The notes under the pieces: model-generated | The model's input: the letters and a program-made list of their open reading frames with translations, nothing else | Told to the model about the DNA's origin: nothing | The model's database searches: none | NCBI RefSeq assembly: GCF_000422865.1 | Contig: NZ_AUGW01000003.1 | Location: forward strand, 248,001-312,000 | Direction of reading: 5' to 3' | DNA length: 64,000 bases | DNA from: Oceanospirillum maris DSM 6286 | GTDB lineage: Bacteria; Pseudomonadota; Gammaproteobacteria; Pseudomonadales; Halomonadaceae | Shown here: in pieces, positions 37,597 to 46,254 of the stretch | Layout: each line of letters begins with the position of its first letter | Position numbering within the stretch: the first letter of the stretch is position 1 | Made by a program: the position numbers and the translations under genes

Positions 37597-38346
37597 TCAG
37601 ATCACCTTCGCTTCGTTTTTCAGTTTTTCTACCAGCTCATCTACGCTGCCCACCTTGATGCCCGCACTACGTTCTGCTGGTGGCTCAACTTTCAGAGTTT
37701 TCACTTTAGAAGCAATATCAACACCTAAATCAGCTGGAGTTTTAACATCCAGAGGTTTACGTTTAGCTTTCATGATGTTTGGTAGAGAGGCATAACGTGG
37801 CTCGTTCAGACGCAAGTCTGTGGTCACGATAGCAGGCAAGTTCAATGCCACGGTTTGCAGACCGCCATCAATCTCACGGGTGACATTAACTGTTTCGCCA
37901 TCAACGGCCACTTCAGAGGCAAATGTGCCTTGAGGCATACCCGTCAATGCACCTAACATTTGACCGGTTTGGTTGTTGTCAGAGTCGATGGACTGCTTGC
38001 CTAGAACAACCAGACCTGGCTGCTCTTCTTCAACCAGTTTCGATAGAATCTTGGCAACACCCAGAGAATCTACTTTTTCAGCAGTCTCTACTAGAATTGC
38101 ACGATCAGCGCCCAGCGCTAGGGCAGTACGCAACTGCTCTTGTGCTTCTTTAGGCCCTACAGATACCACAACAATCTCAGTTGCAACACCTTTCTCTTTC
38201 AGACGAACCGCTTCTTCCACTGCGATTTCGCAGAACGGATTCATCGCCATTTTCACATTGGTCAGATCAACGTCAGAGTTGTCCGCTTTAACACGAATTT
38301 TGACGTTGTAGTCAATGACTCGTTTGACAGCAACTAATACCTTCAT
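37597..38346 (-). CDS. etfB: electron transfer flavoprotein beta subunit
   Basis: 249-aa beta subunit with [76 protein letters not shown] and [30 protein letters not shown], all typical of EtfB. GAGGAATCT precedes ATG 38346. It is first in etfBA, with a roughly 200-nt leader holding competing hairpins and a promoter with a PsrA-like box. Confidence 0.97.
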   Translation of the reverse strand: MKVLVAVKRVIDYNVKIRVKADNSDVDLTNVKMAMNPFCEIAVEEAVRLKEKGVATEIVVVSVGPKEAQEQLRTALALGADRAILVETAEKVDSLGVAKILSKLVEEEQPGLVVLGKQSIDSDNNQTGQMLGALTGMPQGTFASEVAVDGETVNVTREIDGGLQTVALNLPAIVTTDLRLNEPRYASLPNIMKAKRKPLDVKTPADLGVDIASKVKTLKVEPPAERSAGIKVGSVDELVEKLKNEAKVI

Positions 38347-38397
38347 AGATTCCTCGTTCTTTGTTCTTCGATAACTGTAACGTGACGAGCTTTAGTT

Positions 38398-38452
38398 GGT
38401 AGGCACTTAGTTTCAATAAGCTTAAAAAAGCACCTACCACATCTTTGTGGTA
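38398..38452 (-). promoter_or_regulatory. competing hairpins in the etfBA leader
   Basis: Arms at 38398-38406 and 38430-38438 (GGTAGGTGC/GTGCCTACC on the transcript, with G-U pairs) overlap a second hairpin TACCACA-TCTT-TGTGGTA at 38435-38452. The two cannot form fully together, and a run of six U's lies in the loop of the first. Function inferred only from geometry. Confidence 0.35.
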
Positions 38453-38537
38453 ATTCAGGTCAGATCATAGAGATTGCAATATTTTCTGCTCTATATATCT
38501 GCTACCAACCAGCTACCTGCATTACCAGAATTCGTTT

Positions 38538-38551
38538 CAAACGAGCGTTTG
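38538..38551. promoter_or_regulatory. candidate PsrA box at the etfBA promoter
   Basis: CAAAC-GAGC-GTTTG, a perfect inverted repeat fitting the PsrA consensus G/CAAAC-N2-4-GTTTG/C, extended to TTCAAAC on the left. It lies about 10-25 bp downstream of the predicted etfBA transcription start, a blocking position. Confidence 0.65.
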
Positions 38552-38567
38552 CTGCGCTCGCAATCTC

Positions 38568-38596
38568 ATAATGACTATTTTTTACGTTTAGGTCAA
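38568..38596 (-). promoter_or_regulatory. candidate etfBA promoter
   Basis: Minus-strand TTGACC (38591-38596), 17-bp spacer, CATTAT (38568-38573). The start would be near 38561, giving a leader of about 215 nt before etfB. Confidence 0.55.
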
Positions 38597-38742
38597 ATCC
38601 CTTTCTAAACTGACTGGTCACAATTTTACCGTTATACTTGCTGCGCCGCATTAAACACTTGGTCTGAATCTTCTGATGTTTATTCGAGTTTTACTCAACC
38701 TTTCATATTCAGCGTAATACGTGACTTGTACTAAAATAAGGG

Positions 38743-38771
38743 TTGACCAGAAGCAAACGTCCGTTTTAAAT
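38743..38771 (+). promoter_or_regulatory. candidate etfD promoter
   Basis: TTGACC (38743-38748), 17-bp spacer, TTAAAT (38766-38771), about 117 bp before the GTG start. The spacer contains a PsrA-like repeat. Confidence 0.55.
38754..38767. promoter_or_regulatory. candidate PsrA box in the etfD promoter spacer
   Basis: CAAAC-GTCC-GTTTT, one base off a perfect CAAAC-N4-GTTTG repeat. It lies between the -35 and -10, where a repressor would exclude RNA polymerase. Confidence 0.6.
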
Positions 38772-38887
38772 GAAACCATAAAATAATTACATGCGCCCTA
38801 CGGTTCTAGCCTGTTCATTAAACTTAAGATGCAATAAGGCAATATACAGAACCCGAAAGTCGCAATATGCTGTTTGAGGAGTGTATC

Positions 38888-40540
38888 GTGGAAAGAGAAG
38901 CGATGGAGTTCGACGTCGTAATCATTGGCGCAGGCCCAGCAGGCCTTTCAGCTGCTATTCGTTTAATGCAACAAGCGAATGAGGCGAGTCAAGAATTAAC
39001 GGTTTGTGTCGTTGAAAAAGGTTCTGAGGTTGGTGCTCACATCCTGTCTGGTGCGGTTATTGAGCCTACGGCTTTAAATGAGCTTATCCCTGACTGGAAA
39101 GAAAAAGGCGCGCCACTTTTAACGGCAGTGACCAAAGATCAGGTCGTTATGCTGAAAGATGCCGTCGGTAGCAATACTTTCCCGAATGCGATTGTGCCAA
39201 AAAATATGCACAATGACGGTAACTACGTTGCCTCTCTAGGTAATGTCTGCCGCTGGCTAGCCACGCAAGCAGAAGAACTAGGCGTTGAAGTTTTCCCTGG
39301 TTTTGCCGCCGCTGAACTGCTGATTGAAGACGGTGTTGTGAAAGGGGTTATCACCGGCGACATGGGTGTGGCAGAAGATGGCAGTGAAAAACCAGGCATG
39401 TATATGCCCGGCATGGAGCTGCGCGCTAAATATACAATCGTCTCTGAAGGTAGCCGTGGACATCTAGGCAAGCAGCTCATCAGCCAGTTCAAACTGGATG
39501 AAGGCAAAGACCCTCAGCATTACGGCATCGGTATTAAAGAGCTATGGGATATTGATCCCGCCAAACATCAACCAGGCCTTGTTGTCCACGGTTCTGGTTG
39601 GCCTTTGACTGAAAATGGCGCAAACGGTGGTTTCTTCCTGTATCACGCAGAAGATAACCAAGTTGTTGTTGGTCTAATCACCGACTTAAACTACGACAAT
39701 CCGCTTCTCAGCCCGTTTGATGAATTCCAACGCATGAAGCACCACCCAGAGCTGAAACAGTATCTTGAAGGTGGCAAGCGTGTATCTTATGGTGCCAGAG
39801 CGATTACTAAAGGCGGCTATAACTGTCTGCCTAAAATGACCTTTCCCGGCGGCATTGTAATCGGTTGTGATGCAGGCACCCTGAACTTCTCTAAGATCAA
39901 GGGTACCCACACGGCCATGAAATCCGGCATGATTGCCGCAGAAAGCATTTTTGAAGCGATCAAAGGTGGCGATGAAGGCGGTCAAGATCTAACGGCCTAT
40001 ACCACCGCTTGGGAGCAGTCTTGGGCGTTTAAAGAGTTGTACGCAACCCGTAATTTTGGCCCAGCAATGCATAAGTTTGGCCCGATGATGGGTGGTGCCT
40101 TCAACTTTATCGACCAGAATATTTTCAGTATTCCAGTAACACTCCATGACACCCATGAAGATTACGCCATGCTGAAACCTGCGGCAGACTTCCAGCCGAT
40201 TAACTATCCAAAACCAGATGGTGTTCTGAGTTTCGACAAGCTGTCCTCTGTGTTCCTATCGAACACCAACCACGAAGAAGATCAGCCGTGTCACCTTAAA
40301 CTGGCGGATGAAACTATACCGTTGCGGGTCAATCTACCAAAATGGGCTGAACCGGCTCAACGCTTCTGCCCAGCGGGGGTTTATGAAGTGGTGAAAGATG
40401 ATCAAACCGGTGAGGATCGTTTCCAAATTAATTCACAGAACTGCGTCCACTGCAAAACCTGTGATATTAAAGACCCATCCCAAAATATCACTTGGGTAAC
40501 GCCTGAAGGTGCGGGCGGCCCGAACTACCCTAATATGTAG
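38888..40540 (+). CDS. etfD: electron transfer flavoprotein-ubiquinone oxidoreductase
   Basis: Membrane-associated FAD/4Fe-4S enzyme that moves electrons from ETF to ubiquinone, 550 aa. The start is GTG 38888, with GAGGAG eight bases upstream, giving VEREAMEFDVV; Pseudomonas homologues begin MEREYMEFDVV. The upstream in-frame ATG at 38867 precedes the ribosome site. The FAD site is IIGAGPAGLSAAIRL, with later GAHILSGAVIEP and FPGGIVIGCDAGTLNFSKIKG. The C-terminal cluster ligands are CPAGVYEV and CVHCKTCDIKDP. It is divergent from etfBA and shares PsrA-like control. Confidence 0.96.
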   Translation: MEREAMEFDVVIIGAGPAGLSAAIRLMQQANEASQELTVCVVEKGSEVGAHILSGAVIEPTALNELIPDWKEKGAPLLTAVTKDQVVMLKDAVGSNTFPNAIVPKNMHNDGNYVASLGNVCRWLATQAEELGVEVFPGFAAAELLIEDGVVKGVITGDMGVAEDGSEKPGMYMPGMELRAKYTIVSEGSRGHLGKQLISQFKLDEGKDPQHYGIGIKELWDIDPAKHQPGLVVHGSGWPLTENGANGGFFLYHAEDNQVVVGLITDLNYDNPLLSPFDEFQRMKHHPELKQYLEGGKRVSYGARAITKGGYNCLPKMTFPGGIVIGCDAGTLNFSKIKGTHTAMKSGMIAAESIFEAIKGGDEGGQDLTAYTTAWEQSWAFKELYATRNFGPAMHKFGPMMGGAFNFIDQNIFSIPVTLHDTHEDYAMLKPAADFQPINYPKPDGVLSFDKLSSVFLSNTNHEEDQPCHLKLADETIPLRVNLPKWAEPAQRFCPAGVYEVVKDDQTGEDRFQINSQNCVHCKTCDIKDPSQNITWVTPEGAGGPNYPNM

Positions 40541-40665
40541 ACGCTCGACGAATAGCCCACAGCCCGCTATCTGTAGCATGACAAGTGCTATGGATAACAG
40601 GCTGTGCAGGTTTCTTTGCTTCCGTGCACCTGCTTCTGTGAACCTAAGTAAGTTTCCAGCAAAAC

Positions 40666-42975
40666 TTAAAAAGCGATACGCTGAATCGGTGCTCGCTCGG
40701 CGATTAATACTTTTTTACCTTCTTGCTCAAAATCCACGGTAATACGCGTCTGTGCCCCAGACTCAATATGAGTCAAAGTTCCTCGGCCAAAAATCTGATG
40801 CTCCACTTTATCACCAACGCGATAGATTGATTCCGTTCGCCCTGTCTGCCGAGCTTTATAAGTTGTCGATTTGCCTTGAGAACGCACCTGAGGCTTTGAG
40901 CTAATATCTACATCATCAAAACCAGCAGCATTAAGATAGCCTTTAATAAGACCAACATTCTGTACTTGAAGAGCTGGGGCAATATCCTGTGGCACTTTAA
41001 TGATACGAGCAACCTTCTTACAATCATCAAGGCACATCTCAGCCACAAAACGACTGGCCCGCTTCTTACGCTCATCGGATAAGCCATGATCTGTTAATAA
41101 CCAAAGCCGTTCCTTAGCCCGAGTTATCGCGACATAGAACAGTCGTCGCTCGCTTTCTTCTGTTTTTTCATCGAAGTCCGTTGTATTTTGATAGCACGGG
41201 AAACTACCTTCCGTTAATCCGGCTAGAACAACATGAGGCCACTCAAGCCCTTTGGCACCGTGCACCGTAGTGATTACAACCGCCTCATTATCACTTTGAC
41301 TCGCGCCAGATTGCTTCTGCTGCTCGATATGGGCCAGCATTTGACGAACGCTCATCGGCTGTTGGCGCATATAATTGACTAGTGCTTGCAGTGTTTGCTT
41401 ACGTTCTTGGGCTTGATCTTTAGTAGCCGCAGCTTTATCAATCAGGTCATAGGCATCCGTATCCTGAAGAATTTTCACCGCCAAAGGGCCAACGGGTTGT
41501 TCTGCCGATTGTCGTTGTAGACTCAGTAAAAGCTGCAGGCGCTTTTTTAGCCGTTTAGCAGTAAAAGGCTTAAGGTTAAGCCCTGCAATAATATCATCAG
41601 GGTTCAAACCATAATGCTGAACCTGAGCCTGAATGGCTTGCTGTTCAACCTGACTCAAAAATAGAGGTGGAAAGCTCAACATCTGCCCTAAAGCAGTCGC
41701 CTCAACATCTGTATTAGCCCCACCTGAAGCCAGCTCCAAGTAAGCCAAAAACTGTCCGACCAAAGGCTGATTAAAGACAAAATGTCCCTGCTGGTGTAGG
41801 CGAAAAGGAATCTGCTGCTGAAGAAAAACCAACTGAATAGGCATGCTTAATGCCCAGCTACGCACTAATATAGCAAGGTTATCAGCCCCAACCTGAGCAA
41901 TCACAGGCTGAATACTAGGCGCTAACTGATGTAGCTCTGTCAATAATTCAACCTGAGTATCCTTATGATCGACGGTGGCTAAGCAAAGTCCTGCCTCACG
42001 ATTTTTATTTCGGCCGATAAGATGATTCGCCGCTAACGCCAAGGTTACGCCATAGCGGAAAGAATAAGATAATGGGTAGCTGGTGGAAGGTTGGAATTGC
42101 CGTGAAAAATCTCGCAGCATAAACTCAGGCCGCGCACCACGCCACTCATAGATACATTGATCAACATCACCAACGGCCATAACCTTGGCTCGCTTACCGG
42201 CCAAAATACTCAGCAAGAACTGCTGAATACTATTGATATCCTGATACTCATCCACAATAACGTGATCAAGATGATTACTGATCCGCCCTTCAAGCTCAGG
42301 GTGAGACAAAACCGCCATAGCTGGACGATAGAGTAGGTCAGAAAAAGTCATTAGGTTTTGTTGCGCTAAAACCTGCTCTAGTTGATCAAAAGCCTCAATA
42401 AAATAGCGTTGCTCTTCGGGTAAACCCAACAACCGAAACTGTTCTTTGGGGGATTCAAGATCGGCCTTAACTCGCTCAACAAACTGGATAAAAGCTTCAA
42501 GGTGGTCTTTATCCAAAGCCTTACGCCGAGTCGCTTGATCCCTATCGGGTAAGGCCTGAGTGATCCCTTGACGTACTAGCTTCTCATAGGGCCAGCCATC
42601 ACGGACAAGCTGACGAGAACTGAGCACCCCCCAACGAACAAGACTCTCGCAGAGCTTATGACCAATAGAGTGGAACGTACGAATATCAGGTCGTGGATAA
42701 TGTACCTGTTGGCGCAGGTATTCACGCTCAAGCTTAGCTGAAAAGTCTTCCCGTGCAGAACGGTTATACATCAACACTAAGACACGCCTAGGTTCAAATC
42801 CTTGCGATAGTAAAAAAAGCACGCGATGGACAAGGGTTGTTGTTTTACCAGCCCCTGCTACGGCCATCACTCGGGCATGATCATTACTGTGATGAACAAC
42901 ACTTTGTTGCTGCTCAGTAAGATGTAAGGGAGCAGAAAAAGTATTGCTTAACGTTGGAGGTTTTGGCAAAGACAC
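40666..42975 (-). CDS. UvrD/Rep-type superfamily 1 helicase
   Basis: ATP-dependent 3'-5' DNA helicase of about 769 aa. Motifs: LTEQQQSVVHH (Q motif), MAVAGAGKTTTLVHR (Walker A), IVDEYQDINSIQQ (Walker B), GDVDQCIYEWRGA, SYSFRYG, ITTVHGAKGLEW and YVAITRAKERLWLL. The C-terminus ends in a Tudor-like VGDKVEHQIFGRGTL segment, as in PcrA/UvrD. The start is uncertain: the longest frame begins at GTG 43026 with a hydrophobic leader unlike the family. I prefer GTG 42975, preceded by TTGAGAATAC. It is not the main uvrD by sequence, more a PcrA/Rep-like paralogue. Confidence 0.88.
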   Translation of the reverse strand: MSLPKPPTLSNTFSAPLHLTEQQQSVVHHSNDHARVMAVAGAGKTTTLVHRVLFLLSQGFEPRRVLVLMYNRSAREDFSAKLEREYLRQQVHYPRPDIRTFHSIGHKLCESLVRWGVLSSRQLVRDGWPYEKLVRQGITQALPDRDQATRRKALDKDHLEAFIQFVERVKADLESPKEQFRLLGLPEEQRYFIEAFDQLEQVLAQQNLMTFSDLLYRPAMAVLSHPELEGRISNHLDHVIVDEYQDINSIQQFLLSILAGKRAKVMAVGDVDQCIYEWRGARPEFMLRDFSRQFQPSTSYPLSYSFRYGVTLALAANHLIGRNKNREAGLCLATVDHKDTQVELLTELHQLAPSIQPVIAQVGADNLAILVRSWALSMPIQLVFLQQQIPFRLHQQGHFVFNQPLVGQFLAYLELASGGANTDVEATALGQMLSFPPLFLSQVEQQAIQAQVQHYGLNPDDIIAGLNLKPFTAKRLKKRLQLLLSLQRQSAEQPVGPLAVKILQDTDAYDLIDKAAATKDQAQERKQTLQALVNYMRQQPMSVRQMLAHIEQQKQSGASQSDNEAVVITTVHGAKGLEWPHVVLAGLTEGSFPCYQNTTDFDEKTEESERRLFYVAITRAKERLWLLTDHGLSDERKKRASRFVAEMCLDDCKKVARIIKVPQDIAPALQVQNVGLIKGYLNAAGFDDVDISSKPQVRSQGKSTTYKARQTGRTESIYRVGDKVEHQIFGRGTLTHIESGAQTRITVDFEQEGKKVLIAERAPIQRIAF

Positions 42976-43079
42976 ACGTATTCTCAAAGCAATGATAAGG
43001 AAATAAAACAGGCCATACAAAGCCACTTCTCAGTTTAAATACATTCAGACAAATCAAAAAACATAATTCAACCGAGATT

Positions 43080-43637
43080 TTACAAGGCTCCTAGAGCCCA
43101 GTAACGACCATCACTGAAAAGGCCTAAATAGGTTTTACCACCATGCTCAAAAGGCTCTGCCGCCTCGACAAGCTGGTAAAATAGGTTACGATGCAGCCGC
43201 CCAGTTAAGCCCGAGCGCACATGTAAGTAGGGCTTTGGCTCACCCGCCTCAGATTCCTCTACGACAAGAGGGTGCTCACGATCAAGCAGCACTTCATCAC
43301 CAACATTGGTCACAAAGCGTAACGTACCATCAACAGAATCAAGCTGCTGAGTGATGATAAAAGGCACATCATCAACTTGAATACCTACTTTCTCAACCGG
43401 TGTAACCAGATAATAACGGTCTTCTTCGCGTTTTAAAATTGTCGAGAACATGCGAACTAAAGCCACTCGGCCAATAGGCGAACCGTTATAAAACCACTGG
43501 CCATCGCGAGTAATACGCATATCAATATCACCACAAAAATCAGGGTTCCATTGATCAACGGGAGGCAAGCCAGACTCACCTTGGTTTTTTTCGATATGCT
43601 GTGATAGCTGTGCAGGTGAAAAACTACCGGATAACAT
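43080..43637 (-). CDS. DUF1285 family protein
   Basis: 185 aa matching the DUF1285 family of proteobacteria: PPVDQWNPDFCGDIDMRITRDGQWFYNGSPIGR, LVRMFSTILKREEDRYYLVTPVEKVGIQVDD, PYLHVRSGLTGRLHRNLFYQLV. Cytoplasmic, function unknown. AGGAGATAGAGA precedes ATG 43637. It lies upstream of the helicase gene with a gap of about 100 bp; co-transcription is possible. Confidence 0.87.
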   Translation of the reverse strand: MLSGSFSPAQLSQHIEKNQGESGLPPVDQWNPDFCGDIDMRITRDGQWFYNGSPIGRVALVRMFSTILKREEDRYYLVTPVEKVGIQVDDVPFIITQQLDSVDGTLRFVTNVGDEVLLDREHPLVVEESEAGEPKPYLHVRSGLTGRLHRNLFYQLVEAAEPFEHGGKTYLGLFSDGRYWALGAL

Positions 43638-43790
43638 TCTCTATCTCCTAATACGAGATATCATTTTAACCCAATAGATAGATAATTACTGCGTTTGTCC
43701 TTTCAGGAGCGGAGATGTTTCTTATAGCACTAAACAAAATGTGCTAAGTAATATGCCAAAATAACATAGCTAAATAGCAGGACTAAACCT

Positions 43791-43815
43791 AAAAAAGCAG
43801 CCGAAGCTGCTTTTT
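43791..43815 (-). terminator. terminator of mvaT
   Basis: Stem AAAAAGCAGC/GCTGCTTTTT with a CGAA tetraloop, usable on both strands. It lies about 100 bp after the mvaT stop. Confidence 0.8.
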
Positions 43816-43913
43816 ACTAACCTATCATCTCAATTCAGCATGAATGATGTGAAAAGTTATTTGAAATACAAATACACGCATTTCTAATCATCAGTCATCT
43901 ATTAAGACGACTC

Positions 43914-44261
43914 TTAAGAAACCTTCCAACCTTGTACAGTTTCTTTACCATACTGCTTAATCCAGTCTTGGTAATTCTTCTGACGACCACCACGAACCTC
44001 GATCACTTCACCTGTGGTCGGGTTTTTATACTCTGTCGGTGTACGTTTACGGCGAGGCTTACTGCCGTCACTGCTAACATTAGCATTAAACAAAGCAAGA
44101 AGTTCTGTCTCTGACTTGTCAAACTTAGCAAGAACTTCTTCAATAGCATTTTTAAACTCAATCTCTTGCTTAAGCTCTTGTTTCTCTTCCATAGCCAGCA
44201 ATTCTTCTTGTAGCTGGCGCATCAAACGTTCTTTTTCACGGTACTTGTTAATAATAGACAT
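43914..44261 (-). CDS. mvaT: MvaT-type H-NS family nucleoid protein
   Basis: 115-aa xenogeneic silencer. MSIINKYREKERLMRQLQEEL matches the MvaT N-terminal oligomerisation coiled coil (about 1-60). A flexible KPRRKRTP linker and the AT-hook-like DNA-binding domain YKNPTTGEVIEVRGGRQKNYQDW follow, close to Pseudomonas MvaT (YKNPHTGEVIETKGG). ATG 44261 follows AAGAAGAGA; the longer frame begins two codons earlier at a TTG. It binds AT-rich DNA and is probably autoregulated, with AT-rich DNA upstream. Confidence 0.9.
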   Translation of the reverse strand: MSIINKYREKERLMRQLQEELLAMEEKQELKQEIEFKNAIEEVLAKFDKSETELLALFNANVSSDGSKPRRKRTPTEYKNPTTGEVIEVRGGRQKNYQDWIKQYGKETVQGWKVS

Positions 44262-44837
44262 TTGCAATCTCTTCTTAAAATACAGGAGTGTGTGGGGTAA
44301 TGGGTATTCTTCTTGCCTCAGGCAATTTATGCATCAATCTCGCAATAATGTCATTCAGGCCACGTATCATCATGGCCGCATAGACTGTTTTTAAAATCCT
44401 TTAAAACACCTGAAGAAAAGCCTTAATCCAGCTTATATTAATATCAGTACAATAGAATTACAAGAAAACATAAAACAACATATGAATACCGCTATTTATT
44501 AATCAGATCCAAAGCCTATTTAATTTTCTATTATCCAGCTCTAAATACATACAGCCTCTTACAAAACAGATCATAAACACTTCCATACGTATAAGATATA
44601 AACCACCAAGCATAAATTTCTTACTGAACACCTCTTACTGAACAAGGCAGAGAATCGCAGAGAAGCCCGTGTCAAAAGCAAACAAAAGACAATAAAACAT
44701 AAGAAATGTTCCCGGCACCAGCCGTATTTTGGATTAACAAAGAGATGTAGAAGTATCAAGAAGATATTGAAAACGCACTCTATTAGATTACGTTTTATTA
44801 GATTGGTAAGAAAATATCATCAAAGGAAAAGCGATTT
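44262..44837. other. AT-rich region upstream of mvaT
   Basis: About 575 bp, AT-rich, with no credible ORF (a 62-codon minus-strand frame lacks a ribosome site and resemblance). A small hairpin TTGCC-TGA-GGCAA lies near 44312-44325 in the presumed mvaT leader. Likely carries the mvaT promoter and self-binding sites. Confidence 0.4.
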
Positions 44838-44868
44838 AAAACAGAAAACAGGCCTCAAAGAGGCCTGT
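44838..44868 (-). terminator. terminator of the TetR gene
   Basis: Perfect 9-bp stem ACAGGCCTC/GAGGCCTGT with a 3-nt loop, then UUUCUGUUUU on the minus strand. Confidence 0.8.
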
Positions 44869-44897
44869 AGGCAAGATCCCAAAGTAAAAGGAAAGAA

Positions 44898-45551
44898 CTA
44901 AGGCTCTTCTCGATTGCGTCCCCGTTGACCACGATTGCCCATGCGTACACCAATTTCCATCAAGAAGGTAAAGAATTCATCTTTATCTTGAATCACTTCT
45001 TGGAAAAATCGAGATTGATACAGTGCCGCAGCGCCATGAACTAAAGCCCAATGGGCGCAATAATGAAAGTACGAAGGAACATCTTCTAATTTATTTTCAT
45101 CGATACGGTCGGTAATCAGATCCGTTAAGCTTTCTAAGTTACGAGCTCTAAAGTTATGTAATTCGCCTAAAATATCAGACTCACCAGATGCTTTAATCAG
45201 CTTTTCCTCTAAACGGGAAAAGAGCAGATATTTGCCTGGGTCCTGCATGCGAAACTCAAAATATGCCCGAGAAAGCGCTTCTTTATCTGCTGAAATTTTA
45301 GGGGATTGGAATAGATCTGCGAGATCTTTTTCGTAATCGAGCATTAACCGCAAATAAATTTCAGATTTACTGCGAAAATGCTTATAAATGGTGCCCTTAC
45401 CAATACCCACATGATCAGCAATCATCTCTACAGTGACGCGATCTTCCCCATGCTCCAGAAACAGCTCTAACGCTGCTGCTAAAATATTGGTTTCTCGTTG
45501 ACGAAACTCTTGCACTTTACGGGCTTGTTTTTCCACTGCTGATAACGTCAT
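44898..45551 (-). CDS. TetR/AcrR family regulator
   Basis: 217-aa TetR-type repressor. The N-terminal HTH reads NILAAALELFLEHGEDRVTVEMIADHVGIGKGTIYKHFRSKSEIYLRLM, and the rest is a helical ligand domain. The ligand and targets are unknown. It does not resemble Pseudomonas PsrA in the HTH recognition region (KGTIYKHF here, LAAVNYHF there), so it should not be equated with the predicted regulator of the etf and fad boxes. The C-terminus is Arg-rich (RMGNRGQRGRNREEP). Single gene with its own terminator. Confidence 0.88.
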   Translation of the reverse strand: MTLSAVEKQARKVQEFRQRETNILAAALELFLEHGEDRVTVEMIADHVGIGKGTIYKHFRSKSEIYLRLMLDYEKDLADLFQSPKISADKEALSRAYFEFRMQDPGKYLLFSRLEEKLIKASGESDILGELHNFRARNLESLTDLITDRIDENKLEDVPSYFHYCAHWALVHGAAALYQSRFFQEVIQDKDEFFTFLMEIGVRMGNRGQRGRNREEP

Positions 45552-45695
45552 ACCATCTACTGCCTAAAAAAATGCACATATTGAATTACCGATGTCACCT
45601 GAATACAGTTCACACCGACGGATGCTGCGCTGCACACAGTAACATTATAAGGCCAATTTGACCAGATTGTTTTTTTTTAGTCACGCTGTAATAAA

Positions 45696-45734
45696 ATAAC
45701 CCCCAAAGCTGAATTTCCAGCTATTGAGGGTTAT
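45696..45734 (-). terminator. probable terminator of the 95-aa gene
   Basis: Imperfect stem ATAACCC...CAGCTG-type arms around GAATTTC, followed by UUAUUUUAUU on the minus strand, about 30 bp after the stop. Confidence 0.5.
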
Positions 45735-45760
45735 CTCAAATGATATTGTTTTTTTATATG

Positions 45761-46048
45761 CTAATGAGGCATTACGCTTAATGGAATATGAGCTAATTTA
45801 GGATGCACATTCAACTCAGGATTCATGACAAAAACACCGCCAGCATCTTTAACACAACGTAAGCTCTGTTCGCTAATATCTGAAAAAACCAATTCCCTGT
45901 CATTATCACGAATAGTTAGGCAGCCATGTTGATCAAAGAAAACACGGGCTGTATCTAAATTAAAATCTGGACCTAATTTCGGTAACAACACACGGTTGAA
46001 TGCAGGACGAGCAATGATATCAAACTGTTCGACTTGATATGTTTTCAT
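45761..46048 (-). CDS. hypothetical protein, 95 aa
   Basis: Not recognised. MKTYQVEQFDIIARPAFNRVLLPKLGPDFNLDTARVFF continues into a mixed alpha/beta-looking domain with two cysteines. No signal or membrane segment. GGAG at good spacing before the ATG and a terminator-like hairpin after the stop support a real gene. It stands alone between the TetR gene and tatD. Confidence 0.7.
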   Translation of the reverse strand: MKTYQVEQFDIIARPAFNRVLLPKLGPDFNLDTARVFFDQHGCLTIRDNDRELVFSDISEQSLRCVKDAGGVFVMNPELNVHPKLAHIPLSVMPH

Positions 46049-46254
46049 GTCGATTACTCCATGTTTATTTATTTTATAGTCATTGTTATGTCATACATTC
46101 AGTATAGTCTTGTTCGGTTTGGGCAATATGACGCTTTGATGAATTCGTATACAAAGAGCCCTATAACTTGATGCCTGTCACACTCTTCTATCGCACTCTT
46201 CTGTCACGGTCTCTGACAGCATCCTTCTGACAGAGCAAAAAAGCAGCATTTTAT

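Noticed and set aside
44571-44759. 62-codon minus-strand ORF in AT-rich DNA
   Set aside because: Hydrophobic chance frame with no ribosome site; both flanking regions look regulatory.
44898-45551. TetR gene considered as psrA
   Set aside because: The recognition helix and overall sequence do not match Pseudomonas PsrA; the link to the PsrA-like boxes would be guesswork.
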